DNA of 63,740 nucleotides from Melioribacteraceae bacterium (lineage in GTDB: Bacteria > Bacteroidota > Ignavibacteria > Ignavibacteriales > Melioribacteraceae): the NCBI GenBank assembly GCA_026417375.1, contig JAOADJ010000049.1, positions 1 to 63,740 of the forward strand, read 5' to 3'. Numbering within the stretch: position 1 is the stretch's first letter; each line of letters opens with the position of its first letter. A model generated the notes under the pieces. It made no database searches. It saw only the letters and a program-made list of their open reading frames with translations, and was not told where the DNA came from. The position numbers and the translations under genes are program-made. This document shows positions 18,654 to 28,791 of this stretch, one piece after another.

Positions 18654-20507
18654 ATGAAAATAAAATTATTACTTATAAAGCTGATATTAATTTTAATAAA
18701 TTTTTTATTTAGCAATATAAATTCTCAAACAATCCAACCACCAACTGGAGTAAAAGCAATCGGATATGAAAGCCATATTGATGTTGTTTGGGATTTTAGT
18801 ACAGATCCAAACATTGGCGGATATAAAGTTTATAGATTTAACGGAACAAGTTATGAGTTAGTTAAAAAAACAACAAAATATGAATCATTTTTTATGGATT
18901 GGATTGGGCAAACAGGTATTCAGAATAAATATAAAGTGTCTGCCTATGATTTTAATGAAAGAGAATCAAATTTAAGTTCAGAAGTTTCTGCAATAACACA
19001 TACAATGACCGATGAAGAATTTTTAGATATGACACAAAGAGCAACTTTCCGTTACTTTTATGATTATGGACATCCAACATCTGGTTTAGCTCGCGAAAGA
19101 TATGGCTCGGGTGAAACTTGTACAATTGGCGGTACAGGTTTTGGTATTATGTCAATTATTTCCGGAATTGAAAGAGGGTTTATCACAAGAAAACAAGGTG
19201 TTGATAGAATTTTTAAAATTGTTAATTTTTTAAAAAATAGTGCAGATAAATTTCATGGAGTATTTCCTCATTGGATGAATGGAACAACTGGTAAAACAAT
19301 TCCATTTAGTCAATATGATGATGGAGCAGATTTAATTGAAACTGCTTTTTTAATTCAAGGTCTTTTAGCAGCGCGTCAATATTTTGATAGAAATGATTCT
19401 TTTGAACTTATAATCAGAAGTTTTATAACAGATATTTGGGAAGGTGTTGAATGGAGTTGGTTCACACAAGGTTCAAATTATTTGTATTGGCATTGGTCAC
19501 CAAATTATAGCTTCAGAATGAATATGAGAATCCAAGGACCAAATGAAGGTATGATTGCATATTTACTGGCAATTGCATCTCCAACTTATAAAATTTCTCC
19601 AACATCATATTATAATGGTTGGACTAATACAAGCTATTATGTAAATGGTAAATCTTTTTATGGATATAAACTTTGGGTTGGTTGGGATTACGGTGGACCA
19701 TTATTTTTTGCTCATTATTCATTCTTAGGGTTCGATCCAAGAAATAAAAAAGATAAGTATTGTAATTATTTTGACAATAATAAAAACCATACATTAATTC
19801 ATCGTGCTTATGCAATTGCAAATCCTAAAAAATTTCTTGACTATGGAGAAAATGTTTGGGGATTTACAGCAAGTGATGATCCTAATGGTTATGATGTACA
19901 TGAACCAAACAAAGATAATGGCACTATAAGTCCAACAGCTGCTTTATCTTCTATGCCTTATACTCCTAAAGAATCAATTGAATTCTTAAAGAATATTTAT
20001 AGAAAATATGGAAATAAAGTTTTTGGAGATTATGGTTTTAAAGATGCATTTAATCCTACAAAAAATTGGTTTGCAAATAGTTATCTGGCAATTGACCAAG
20101 GTCCAATTATGGTAATGATTGAAAATTACAGAAGCCAAACATTGTGGAAAAAATTTATGGCAAATCCGGAAATTCAACCGATGTTAAATGCAATTGGATT
20201 TACTTCTGATCCAACAAATAATTTAGATGAAATTAACATCCCATCAGAATTTAATTTGTTACAGAATTATCCAAATCCTTTTAATCCAACAACTAATATA
20301 GAATTTACTGTACCACGAAAAACAGATGTTGAAATAAAAGTATATGATTTGTTAGGAAGAGAAGTTGCCCAACTTGTTAATGAAGAAAAAAATGCTGGTG
20401 TTCATAAAATCATTTTTGATGCGGGTAAACTTTCTTCTGGAATTTATTTTTATGAAATGAAAGCTGGAAATTATTCAAACAGAAAAAAAATAATTTTTAT
20501 TAAGTAA
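18654..20507 (+). CDS. Fn3 + glucoamylase-domain (GH144-like) protein with T9SS tail
   Basis: 617 aa. A signal peptide (to about NINSQ) is followed by an Fn3-like domain at about 27-115 (PPTGVKAIGYESHIDVVWDFS), then a PF10091/GH144-like catalytic domain at about 118-515 (FLDMTQRATFRYFYDYGHPTSGLARER, GGTGFGIMSIISGIERGFI, DGADLIETAFLIQGLLAARQYF, NVWGFTASDDPNGYDVHEP, NPTKNWFANSYLAIDQGPIMVMIENYRS). It ends in a T9SS sorting tail (QNYPNPFNPTTNIEFTV). It is the extracellular partner of the preceding paralogue. The ATG follows the upstream TAA with no gap, so translation is probably coupled. Confidence 0.85.
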   Translation: MKIKLLLIKLILILINFLFSNINSQTIQPPTGVKAIGYESHIDVVWDFSTDPNIGGYKVYRFNGTSYELVKKTTKYESFFMDWIGQTGIQNKYKVSAYDFNERESNLSSEVSAITHTMTDEEFLDMTQRATFRYFYDYGHPTSGLARERYGSGETCTIGGTGFGIMSIISGIERGFITRKQGVDRIFKIVNFLKNSADKFHGVFPHWMNGTTGKTIPFSQYDDGADLIETAFLIQGLLAARQYFDRNDSFELIIRSFITDIWEGVEWSWFTQGSNYLYWHWSPNYSFRMNMRIQGPNEGMIAYLLAIASPTYKISPTSYYNGWTNTSYYVNGKSFYGYKLWVGWDYGGPLFFAHYSFLGFDPRNKKDKYCNYFDNNKNHTLIHRAYAIANPKKFLDYGENVWGFTASDDPNGYDVHEPNKDNGTISPTAALSSMPYTPKESIEFLKNIYRKYGNKVFGDYGFKDAFNPTKNWFANSYLAIDQGPIMVMIENYRSQTLWKKFMANPEIQPMLNAIGFTSDPTNNLDEINIPSEFNLLQNYPNPFNPTTNIEFTVPRKTDVEIKVYDLLGREVAQLVNEEKNAGVHKIIFDAGKLSSGIYFYEMKAGNYSNRKKIIFIK

Positions 20508-20563
20508 ATCTTGGTTAATATTTAATTACTAATTGTTAATTAATCTTTTGTCTTTAAAATAAA

Positions 20564-22510
20564 ATGAAAAATAAATTATACTTTTTTTCGTTTTTAATAT
20601 TGTTTTATTCGTTATCAATCTCTGGATTTGAAAATAATATTAACATTAATTCGAAAATCATAAATACAAATTCAAACTTTGCTCAAAAAAAATATCAAAA
20701 TCAAAAAAATATAATTGATAATAATTTTGTTAATACAAATGATCATCTGAATAATTTTATAGAATTACTTTCGCCAAATGGATTTCAACAATGGGAAGCT
20801 AATTCTACAAAGAAAATTTTATTCAAATCAAATGGCATTAACAATATTAAAATCGAATATTCCTCTGATAATGGAACAACCTGGAATATAATTACAAATT
20901 CAACTTCTGTTTCTGGTGGCGAATTTAGTTGGAAATTACCATCAACAATAAGTGATAAATATTTAATTAAACTCACAGGGTTAGAACAAAACTTAATTGA
21001 TCAAAGTGATAATAACTTTTCAGTTATAAATATTAAAAATCCTAACAACCAGGATTTCATATTTTTTAGTGATAGTCCAACAAGTAATTTTTATGATCCA
21101 TCATGGGGCTTTGCTACTTCTCCAAGTTCACTGGAACTTATAAATCAAAAAGCACCTGTAACTTATGAATATTCTTTAGTTGGAAATTACTCTATAAAGA
21201 TGAATTGGCGTTCAGTTCCTAATGGCGATTGGGGACTTGCAATTGCTGGTGCTGGTTGGATTGGCAGAGATATATTAACAAAAGATACATTGATTGTTAA
21301 CATATTTTCTAAAAACGATTTAAGCTCATTACAACTTCCGATGTTATTTTTTGAAGATATAAACAATAAAAAAACTGCTAAAACAAGTCTTGCAAATTAT
21401 ATCTCTTCAATTAAAGCTAATCAATGGAACAAAGTTATTGTACCATTAAAATGGTTTAAAGATAATCCCGGTAGTGCTAATCTTCAAAACATAAAAACAA
21501 TTTATTTCGGACAAAACAAACCGGATGATATTCAAAATACATTTTATCTTGATGATATTAGAATGATTGGTGGTAAACCAATTTCTGGTGATGCAAGAAA
21601 ACTAATTGTCGTTTTGGGTTCATCAACTGCTGCCGGTACTGGTGCTTCTCCAATCGATAGCTCTTGGGTAAGAAGATTTAATGAATTTATGTTATCAAAA
21701 GATCCTAATTCATATTTAGTTAATTTAGCTGTTGGCGGATATACAACTTATGATGTAATGCCTTCTTATTTTGTTCCACCATCTAATAAACCATTACCAA
21801 AAACTGAAAATAATATTACCAAAGCATTAACATATAAACCATGGGCAATCTTAATTAATTTGCCGAGTAACGATGCAAATATGAATTATACAGTTGATGA
21901 ACAAATATTCAATTTAAAAACTATTGTCAAAGAAGCTACTAATAACAAAATAAAAGTTTGGATTACAACAACTCAACCACGAAATTTTTCTCAGAGTCAA
22001 AGAGATAATTTGAAGGTTGTTAAAGATTCTATTAAATCGACTTTTAAAAATTTCGCAGTTGATGTTTTTACACCATTAGCTAATCCTGATGGAACAATAA
22101 AATCAATTTTTAATTCCGGAGATGGAATTCATTTAAATAATGCAGGACATAAAATTATTTATGATAAATTTATTGAAGCAAAAGTTTGGGAAACAATTAC
22201 TGGGATTGAAATTCTCGAACAAGAATTACCAAAAACATTTTCACTTAAACAAAATTATCCCAATCCATTTAATCCTTCAACAACCATTGAATTTTCATTA
22301 CCAGTTGTTTCTTATGTAGATATAAAAGTTTACGACATTTTAGGAAGAGAAATAAAAACTTTAACACATAAAAAATATTTTCCGGGTATTTATAAAATTG
22401 ATTTCAATGCTTTGAATCTTGCAAGCGGTATGTATATTTATAGAATAATTGCAAATGATGAAAATAATTCATCATATATAAAAACCATGAAAATGATATT
22501 AACTAAATAG
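20564..22510 (+). CDS. SGNH/GDSL hydrolase with N-terminal accessory domains and T9SS tail
   Basis: 648 aa. The signal peptide is unusual but plausible (MKNKLYFFSFLILFYSLSISG). An N-terminal beta domain (ELLSPNGFQQWEANSTKKILFKSNGINNI) and a carbohydrate-binding-like domain (about 170-345) precede an SGNH hydrolase at about 350-545. That domain has block I VVLGSSTAAGTG, block II LAVGGYTTYD, block III INLPSNDAN and block V GDGIHLNNAGH, giving Ser, Gly, Asn and Asp-His. The nucleophile block is GSS rather than GDS. A T9SS tail follows (QNYPNPFNPSTTIEFSL). It is probably a secreted carbohydrate or lipid esterase acting with the adjacent GH144-like enzymes. Confidence 0.82.
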   Translation: MKNKLYFFSFLILFYSLSISGFENNININSKIINTNSNFAQKKYQNQKNIIDNNFVNTNDHLNNFIELLSPNGFQQWEANSTKKILFKSNGINNIKIEYSSDNGTTWNIITNSTSVSGGEFSWKLPSTISDKYLIKLTGLEQNLIDQSDNNFSVINIKNPNNQDFIFFSDSPTSNFYDPSWGFATSPSSLELINQKAPVTYEYSLVGNYSIKMNWRSVPNGDWGLAIAGAGWIGRDILTKDTLIVNIFSKNDLSSLQLPMLFFEDINNKKTAKTSLANYISSIKANQWNKVIVPLKWFKDNPGSANLQNIKTIYFGQNKPDDIQNTFYLDDIRMIGGKPISGDARKLIVVLGSSTAAGTGASPIDSSWVRRFNEFMLSKDPNSYLVNLAVGGYTTYDVMPSYFVPPSNKPLPKTENNITKALTYKPWAILINLPSNDANMNYTVDEQIFNLKTIVKEATNNKIKVWITTTQPRNFSQSQRDNLKVVKDSIKSTFKNFAVDVFTPLANPDGTIKSIFNSGDGIHLNNAGHKIIYDKFIEAKVWETITGIEILEQELPKTFSLKQNYPNPFNPSTTIEFSLPVVSYVDIKVYDILGREIKTLTHKKYFPGIYKIDFNALNLASGMYIYRIIANDENNSSYIKTMKMILTK

Positions 22511-22551
22511 TAAATAAGCTTTATTATTAACTTTAAAAAGAAGTGTGAAAA

Positions 22552-23895
22552 ATGAAAAGTAAAATAATTTTAATCTTTTTAATCAGTTCAATTTTATTTT
22601 CTCAAAATATTGTAGTAAGAGATAATAACATCTCATCAATGATTGAACAAATTTCATCAAAAAATTTAGAATTATATGTAAAAAAGTTAGTTGAATTTAA
22701 AACAAGACATACATTATCAACAAGAACAAAAACAAATGAAGGCATAGGTGCAGCCTGCTATTGGGTGATGAGCAAATTTGACGAATTTGCTAAAAGCTCA
22801 AATGGCAGATTAATCACTAAAATGGATTCATTCTATGTTGAACCTGATGGAAGAAGAGTAATAAGAAAAGTATTATTAACAAATCCGATGGCAATATTAA
22901 AAGGAACAGATAAAAATGATAATAGAATTTTTATTGTAGGTGCACATATTGATTCACGTGCAGGAGAGGCAAATGATTCAACATCTTTAGCTCCTGGTGC
23001 AAATGATGATGCATCTGGTGTTGCAGCTGTAATTGAATTAGCAAGAATAATGTCAAAGTATGAATTCCCATCAACTATAATTTTTGTGGCTTTCTCTGGT
23101 GAAGAGCAAGGATTATATGGCGCAACTCATCTTGCAAAAAAAGCAAAAGATGAAAACTGGAATATAATAGCAATGTTAAATAACGATATGATTGGTAATA
23201 GTTATTCAAACGAAACGTTTTTAAAAGATAATATGCAGGTTAGAGTATTTTCTGAAGGCATTCCATTATTCGAAACTGAAGAAATGAAAATACTAAGGCA
23301 ACAAACTAATCAGGAAAATGATAGTAAATCACGTCAGCTTGCAAGATATATAAAAGAAATTGGTGAAAGATATGTTGATCAAATTGAAGTTAAATTAGTT
23401 TATAGAAATGATAGATTTTTAAGAGGAGGAGATCATACACCATTTAATCGTCTTGGTTTTACTGCAATCAGATTTTGTGAAATGAATGAAAACTATGATC
23501 ATCAACATCAAAATATCAGAGAAGAAAAAGGAATTAAGTTTGGTGACTTACCAGAATTTGTAGATTTTGAATATGCAAGAAAAATTACTGCAATTAATTT
23601 GGCAACACTCGCAAACTTAGCTTTATCTCCGTATCAACCTAAAAATGTTGGCATCGAAGTAAAAGAGGTAACTAATTTAACAACAATAAAATGGGAAACA
23701 CCGGAAAATAAAAAACCAAAAGGATATTATGTTTTAATGAGAGAAACATATCAACCATTTTGGCAAAAGAAAATTTATACAGAAAAAACAGAAATCACTT
23801 TACCATATTCAAAAGATAATTATTTTTTCTCAGTGCAAAGTGTTGATGAATTTGGTCACGAAAGTTTACCAGTTTGGCCCAAACCGATTAGATGA
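22552..23895 (+). CDS. M28 family zinc metallopeptidase, secreted
   Basis: 447 aa. A signal peptide (MKSKIILIFLISSILFSQ) precedes an M28 aminopeptidase core. The Zn ligand His and Asp are in VGAHIDSRAGE and PGANDDASG, the catalytic and ligand glutamates in SGEEQGLYGA, the Asp in NNDMIGN, and a final His in CEMNENYDHQHQNI. The C-terminal 85 residues are Fn3-like (KNVGIEVKEVTNLTTIKWETP). There is no T9SS tail, so it is probably periplasmic. It should remove N-terminal amino acids from peptides or act as a carboxypeptidase of the family; substrate unknown. Confidence 0.88.
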   Translation: MKSKIILIFLISSILFSQNIVVRDNNISSMIEQISSKNLELYVKKLVEFKTRHTLSTRTKTNEGIGAACYWVMSKFDEFAKSSNGRLITKMDSFYVEPDGRRVIRKVLLTNPMAILKGTDKNDNRIFIVGAHIDSRAGEANDSTSLAPGANDDASGVAAVIELARIMSKYEFPSTIIFVAFSGEEQGLYGATHLAKKAKDENWNIIAMLNNDMIGNSYSNETFLKDNMQVRVFSEGIPLFETEEMKILRQQTNQENDSKSRQLARYIKEIGERYVDQIEVKLVYRNDRFLRGGDHTPFNRLGFTAIRFCEMNENYDHQHQNIREEKGIKFGDLPEFVDFEYARKITAINLATLANLALSPYQPKNVGIEVKEVTNLTTIKWETPENKKPKGYYVLMRETYQPFWQKKIYTEKTEITLPYSKDNYFFSVQSVDEFGHESLPVWPKPIR

Positions 23896-24207
23896 ATAAT
23901 TATGCAGTTTAATGAATAAATATTCATATTGTCTTGCATCTTTTAAAAATAATTTTATATTTCTGATTGAGATATAAATAATTTTTAAATGAAAATCAGA
24001 TTTTCAGAAAATATTACCTTAAATTTAGCCCACAAGGCGCAAAATTGCATTGATGCCACAAGCATTTCTCTAGCCCATTCCACTATTTCAATTAATATTT
24101 CAGTAATTCTAAACTAATAATAAAACTAAAATCTCACTTACTAATTGCTCATTAGAAGTGAGAAGGATAAATAGCATTTAATAAATGTATAATTATAAAG
24201 GAGCTTT
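23896..24207 (+). other. Intergenic leader region upstream of gltB
   Basis: 312 bases without a credible gene. The notable structure is the hairpin at 24132-24163. The segment around 24028-24085 (GCCCACAAGGCGCAAAATTGC and neighbours) is less AT-rich than its surroundings but matches nothing recognised. No known riboswitch fold could be assigned by eye. Confidence 0.4.
24132..24163 (+). promoter_or_regulatory. Hairpin in the gltB leader
   Basis: TCTCACTT-A-CTAAT at 24132-24145 pairs with ATTAG-AAGTGAGA at 24151-24163, giving 13 paired bases with one bulged A and a TGCTC loop. It is 45 bases upstream of the gltB ATG. It is not followed by a T run, so a role as a leader regulatory or protective structure is more likely than termination. 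Confidence 0.4.
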
Positions 24208-27200
24208 ATGATGGGTGAATTTAATAAGCAAGTGTTCGATGAATATTTGAATATAAATTCTGAATTAAATAAAAAAAGCATGTATTCATCAGCAAATGAG
24301 CATGATGCTTGTGGAATGGGGTTCGTTGCGGATATTAAAGGAAGAAAATCACGGGCAATAATTGATAAAGCTCTTGAAGTTCTTAAAAATCTTGAACACA
24401 GAGGAGCTGTAGGTGCTGATCCTAATACTGGTGATGGTGCTGGTATTTTGATTCAAATGCCTGATGAATTTATAAGAAAAATTGCAACTAAGGAAAGAAT
24501 TAAATTACCAGATTATGGCCGCTATGCCGTTGGTATGATGTTTCTTCCTCAAAATAAAACAATTAGAAAACACGTTGAAAATATTATCGAAAAAATTGTT
24601 ATTGATGAAAATCAAAAATTTTTAGGTTGGAGAGATGTTCCGATTGATTCTAATGCTACTGGAAAAGGTGCAAAAGCTACATTACCTTTTATAAGACAAT
24701 GCTTTGTTGGTGCAAATAAAAATATTGTTTCGCAAGATGAATTTGAAAGAAAACTTTATCTGATTCGTAGAATTATTGATCATCGAATACGTCAAGAATT
24801 GAAGTTAGACAGAAGTCAATATTATGTTGCTTCATTTTCAAGTAGAATTTTAATTTATAAAGGAATGCTTAAAGCTCAGCAACTAATTGATTTTTACAAA
24901 GACATTTCTGACCAAGATATGAAAAGTGCAATGACAATGTTGCATATGCGTTTTTCTACAAACACATTTCCTACCTGGGATTTAGCACATCCGTTTAGAA
25001 TGATAGCTCACAATGGAGAAATAAACACTCTTCGTGGCAATAAAAATTGGATGTCTGCACGTCAACATGTTATGGAATCCCCTTATTATGGAAAAGATTT
25101 AAAACGCATGCTTCCAATTTCAATGGAAGAACAAAGTGATTCTGCAACTTTTGATAATGTTCTTGAATTGCTTGTTATGAGTGGAAGAAGTTTACCTCAT
25201 GCAATGATGATGATGATTCCGGAAGCGTGGTCTAAAAATGATTTGATGGATCCCGATAGAAAAGCTTTTTATGAATATCATGCAACTATGATGGAACCAT
25301 GGGATGGACCAGCCGCTGTTGTTTTTACAGATGGTAATATAATTGGTGCTACATTAGACAGAAATGGTTTAAGACCAGCCAGATATGTTATTACTAAAGA
25401 TGATTTAGTTGTTTTAACTTCCGAAGCTGGCACCTGGAGTGTAAACGCAGAAAATGTTGCTGCTAAGGGAAAACTTCAACCCGGAAAAATGTTTATTCTT
25501 GATTTACAAAAAGGTAGAATTATTGATGATGATGAAGTGAAAAAAGAAATTGTAACAAGAAAGCCATATCGCAAGTGGATAAATGAAAACATGATTAAAA
25601 TGCATCATCTACCTTCACCGGATTCTATTTATAATGCTGATTTTAATACGTTACATATCCGTCAAAGAATTTTCGGTTACACAAAAGAAGATATTGAAAA
25701 AGTAATTTTACCAATGGCTCAAAATGGTGAAGAAGCAGTTGGCTCAATGGGAACAGATGCTTCACTTGCAATTTTATCTGACAAACCTCAATTACTTTTT
25801 AGATACTTTAAACAATTTTTTGCTCAGGTAACTAATCCACCAATTGATCCTATTCGTGAAGAATTAGTAATGGAGTTAACTACTTATGTTGGACCTGAAC
25901 AAAATCTTTTGGATGAAACACCAAAACATGCAAATCGACTTGAACTTGAGCACCCGATTTTATCGAACTCACAAATAGAAAAAATTCGTCATATTGCAAA
26001 AGGAATGTTCAAAGCTCAAACAATTTCTCTTTTATTCAATCCGTTTGTTCATCGTGGAATGAGAAATCGTCTGAATGAAATTTGTACTGAAGCTGTTGAT
26101 GCAGTTAAAAATGGTTTTACTCTTTTAATTCTTTCTGATAAAGGTGTTGACAAAGATAATGCAGCAATTCCAAGCTTACTTGCAACTTCTGCTATCCATC
26201 ATACATTAATTAATCAAGGGTTAAGAACTAAAACCGGAATTATAGTAGAAACAGGGGAAGCAAGAGAAATTCATCATTTTGCACTTTTGCTTGGATATGG
26301 TGCAAATGCAATTAATCCTTATTTGACTTATGAAACACTGGCTTATCTTGTCGAAAATAAATTTTTGCCACCCGGAATAGATTATTCAACTGTAAAGAAA
26401 AATTTTGTTAAAGCTGTTGGTAAAGGACTATTTAAAATTTTCAGTAAAATGGGAATAAGCACACTTCAATCATATTGTGGTGCACAAATTTTTGAAGCAA
26501 TTGGACTTGATAGTGAAATAATTGAAAACTATTTCAAAGGAACACCAACAAAAATTGAAGGACTATCGCTTGAAATGCTTGAAGAGGAAGTTAAACGTCG
26601 TCATCTTCATGCACTTGATCCTCAAATTGATCAAAGTACCTTAGATGTAGGTGGAATTTATCATTATCGTAAAGATGGAGAAAATCATTTATGGAATCCA
26701 TTAACAATTTCTAAATTACAAATAAGCACAAGAAAAAATGATTTTAATACTTACAAAGAATTTGCTGAATATATTAACAATCAGGAAAAACATCGTGTTA
26801 CATTAAGAAGCTTATTCGAGCTTGATTTTTCAAATCAAATTCCAATTGAAGAAGTTGAACCGGCAAAAGAAATAGTCAAAAGGTTTTCAACAGGAGCAAT
26901 GAGTTTTGGTTCAATTTCAAGAGAAGCACATACAAATCTTGCAATTGCAATGAATAGAATAGGTGGTAAATCAAACACAGGAGAAGGAGGAGAAGAACCG
27001 GAAAGATTTATTCAGCTTGAAAATGGTGATAGTTTACGTTCTGCTATTAAACAAGTTGCATCAGCTCGTTTTGGTGTAACTGCAAATTATTTAGTAAATG
27101 CAGATGAAATTCAAATTAAAATGGCGCAAGGGGCAAAACCAGGTGAAGGTGGTCAACTTCCTGGTCATAAAGTTGATTCAATCATCGCTAAAGTACGTCA

Positions 27201-28791
27201 TTCAACACCGGGAGTTACATTAATTTCACCACCACCTCATCATGATATTTACTCAATAGAAGATTTGAAGCAATTAATTTTTGATTTGAAAAATATTAAT
27301 CCTAAAGCAAGAATTAGTGTAAAACTTGTTTCCGAAAGCGGAGTTGGAACAATTGCTGCAGGGGTTGCAAAAGCTCATGCTGATCATATTTTAATTAGTG
27401 GTCACGATGGTGGAACGGGTGCAAGTCCAATTTCTTCAATTCAATATGCCGGCTCTCCATGGGAATTAGGTTTGAGTGAAGCTCATCAAACTTTGGTAAT
27501 TAATGGTCTGAGAGATAGAGTTTATCTTGCAACAGATGGTCAAATTAAAACAGGGCGTGATGTTGTTATTGCCGCTTTACTTGGTGCAGAAGAATTTGGT
27601 TTTGCAACTGCTCCTCTTGTTACTCAAGGTTGCATAATGATGCGTAAATGTCATCTTAATACTTGTCCTGTTGGTGTTGCAACACAAGATCCAGAATTAA
27701 GAAAAAAATTTACCGGTAAACCTGAATATCTAATAAATTATTTTTTCTTTGTTGCTGAAGAAGTTCGCGAATTTATGGCAAAACTTGGATTTAGAACATT
27801 TAATGAAATGATTGGTCAAACCGAAAAAATATTACCTCAGAAATTATATGAACATTGGAAAATTCGTGGAATTGATTTTAGTAAAGTTTTGTATAAACCA
27901 AATTCATTGTATGAAACAAAATTATATAAAACAAAAGAACAAAATCATGAATTGGAAAATTTACTCGATCAACAGCTGATTAAGGAATGTAAAAGTGCCA
28001 TTGAAAATAAAGAACAGATTGTGATTCATAAAAGAATAAAAAATACAAACAGAACTGTTGGAACAATGCTTTCAGGTGAAATTACAAGAAATTATGGTGA
28101 AGAAGGATTACCGCATGGTACAATAAAAATTTATTTAAGAGGCACAGCTGGGCAAAGTTTTGGTGCTTTTTTAGCAAAAGGAACTGAACTCCATCTGACA
28201 GGTGAATCGAATGATTATTTTGGTAAAGGATTAAGCGGTGGAAAATTATCAGTTAAAATTCCCCCCGAAGTTACTTTTGATCCATCAAAAAATATTATTG
28301 TTGGGAATACTTGTCTTTATGGTGCAACAAGTGGAGAAGCATTTATAAATGGTGTTGCAGGAGAAAGATTTGCAGTTAGAAATTCAGGAGCTAATGCAGT
28401 TGTTGAAGGAGTTGGTGATCATGGTTGTGAATATATGACTGGCGGTCGAGTAGTTGTTCTCGGTAAAATAGGAAGAAATTTTGCTGCCGGTATGAGTGGA
28501 GGAATTGCTTATATATGGGATCCTTCCCGCGAGTACAATAAATTTATTAATCATTCACTTGTTGATGTTGAATATTTGATTTATGAAGAAGATATGTATG
28601 AACTTTTTGGTTTAATTAAAAAGCATTATGATTATACTGATTCATCAAGAGCAAAATTTATACTAGATAATTGGAATGATGAAAAAGATAATTTCTGGAA
28701 AGTGATACCAAAAGAATTTAAAAAAGCATTAGCAAAAATTTTAGCATTAGAAAAAATTGAAATGAATGAAGGAGTAACAATAAATGGGTAA
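24208..28791 (+). CDS. gltB: Glutamate synthase large subunit (alpha)
   Basis: 1527 aa, full length for the NADPH-type enzyme. The class II glutamine amidotransferase nucleophile is C35 in EHDACGMGFV, preceded by a 34-residue propeptide that should be removed autocatalytically. The FMN-binding synthase barrel carries FSTGAMSFGSISREAH and GGTGASPISSIQYAG. The 3Fe-4S cysteines are C1142, C1148 and C1153 in CIMMRKCHLNTC. A C-terminal GXGXG-type beta-helix follows (LSGGKLSVKIPPE, GGRVVVLGKIGRNFAAGMSGG). It makes two glutamates from glutamine and 2-oxoglutarate. A GGAG site precedes the ATG-ATG start; the gene overlaps gltD by 8 bases. Confidence 0.97.
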   Translation: MMGEFNKQVFDEYLNINSELNKKSMYSSANEHDACGMGFVADIKGRKSRAIIDKALEVLKNLEHRGAVGADPNTGDGAGILIQMPDEFIRKIATKERIKLPDYGRYAVGMMFLPQNKTIRKHVENIIEKIVIDENQKFLGWRDVPIDSNATGKGAKATLPFIRQCFVGANKNIVSQDEFERKLYLIRRIIDHRIRQELKLDRSQYYVASFSSRILIYKGMLKAQQLIDFYKDISDQDMKSAMTMLHMRFSTNTFPTWDLAHPFRMIAHNGEINTLRGNKNWMSARQHVMESPYYGKDLKRMLPISMEEQSDSATFDNVLELLVMSGRSLPHAMMMMIPEAWSKNDLMDPDRKAFYEYHATMMEPWDGPAAVVFTDGNIIGATLDRNGLRPARYVITKDDLVVLTSEAGTWSVNAENVAAKGKLQPGKMFILDLQKGRIIDDDEVKKEIVTRKPYRKWINENMIKMHHLPSPDSIYNADFNTLHIRQRIFGYTKEDIEKVILPMAQNGEEAVGSMGTDASLAILSDKPQLLFRYFKQFFAQVTNPPIDPIREELVMELTTYVGPEQNLLDETPKHANRLELEHPILSNSQIEKIRHIAKGMFKAQTISLLFNPFVHRGMRNRLNEICTEAVDAVKNGFTLLILSDKGVDKDNAAIPSLLATSAIHHTLINQGLRTKTGIIVETGEAREIHHFALLLGYGANAINPYLTYETLAYLVENKFLPPGIDYSTVKKNFVKAVGKGLFKIFSKMGISTLQSYCGAQIFEAIGLDSEIIENYFKGTPTKIEGLSLEMLEEEVKRRHLHALDPQIDQSTLDVGGIYHYRKDGENHLWNPLTISKLQISTRKNDFNTYKEFAEYINNQEKHRVTLRSLFELDFSNQIPIEEVEPAKEIVKRFSTGAMSFGSISREAHTNLAIAMNRIGGKSNTGEGGEEPERFIQLENGDSLRSAIKQVASARFGVTANYLVNADEIQIKMAQGAKPGEGGQLPGHKVDSIIAKVRHSTPGVTLISPPPHHDIYSIEDLKQLIFDLKNINPKARISVKLVSESGVGTIAAGVAKAHADHILISGHDGGTGASPISSIQYAGSPWELGLSEAHQTLVINGLRDRVYLATDGQIKTGRDVVIAALLGAEEFGFATAPLVTQGCIMMRKCHLNTCPVGVATQDPELRKKFTGKPEYLINYFFFVAEEVREFMAKLGFRTFNEMIGQTEKILPQKLYEHWKIRGIDFSKVLYKPNSLYETKLYKTKEQNHELENLLDQQLIKECKSAIENKEQIVIHKRIKNTNRTVGTMLSGEITRNYGEEGLPHGTIKIYLRGTAGQSFGAFLAKGTELHLTGESNDYFGKGLSGGKLSVKIPPEVTFDPSKNIIVGNTCLYGATSGEAFINGVAGERFAVRNSGANAVVEGVGDHGCEYMTGGRVVVLGKIGRNFAAGMSGGIAYIWDPSREYNKFINHSLVDVEYLIYEEDMYELFGLIKKHYDYTDSSRAKFILDNWNDEKDNFWKVIPKEFKKALAKILALEKIEMNEGVTING

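Noticed and set aside
23896-24207. Riboswitch before gltB
   Set aside because: No conserved core of a known glutamine or other riboswitch could be matched by eye; only a single hairpin is supported.
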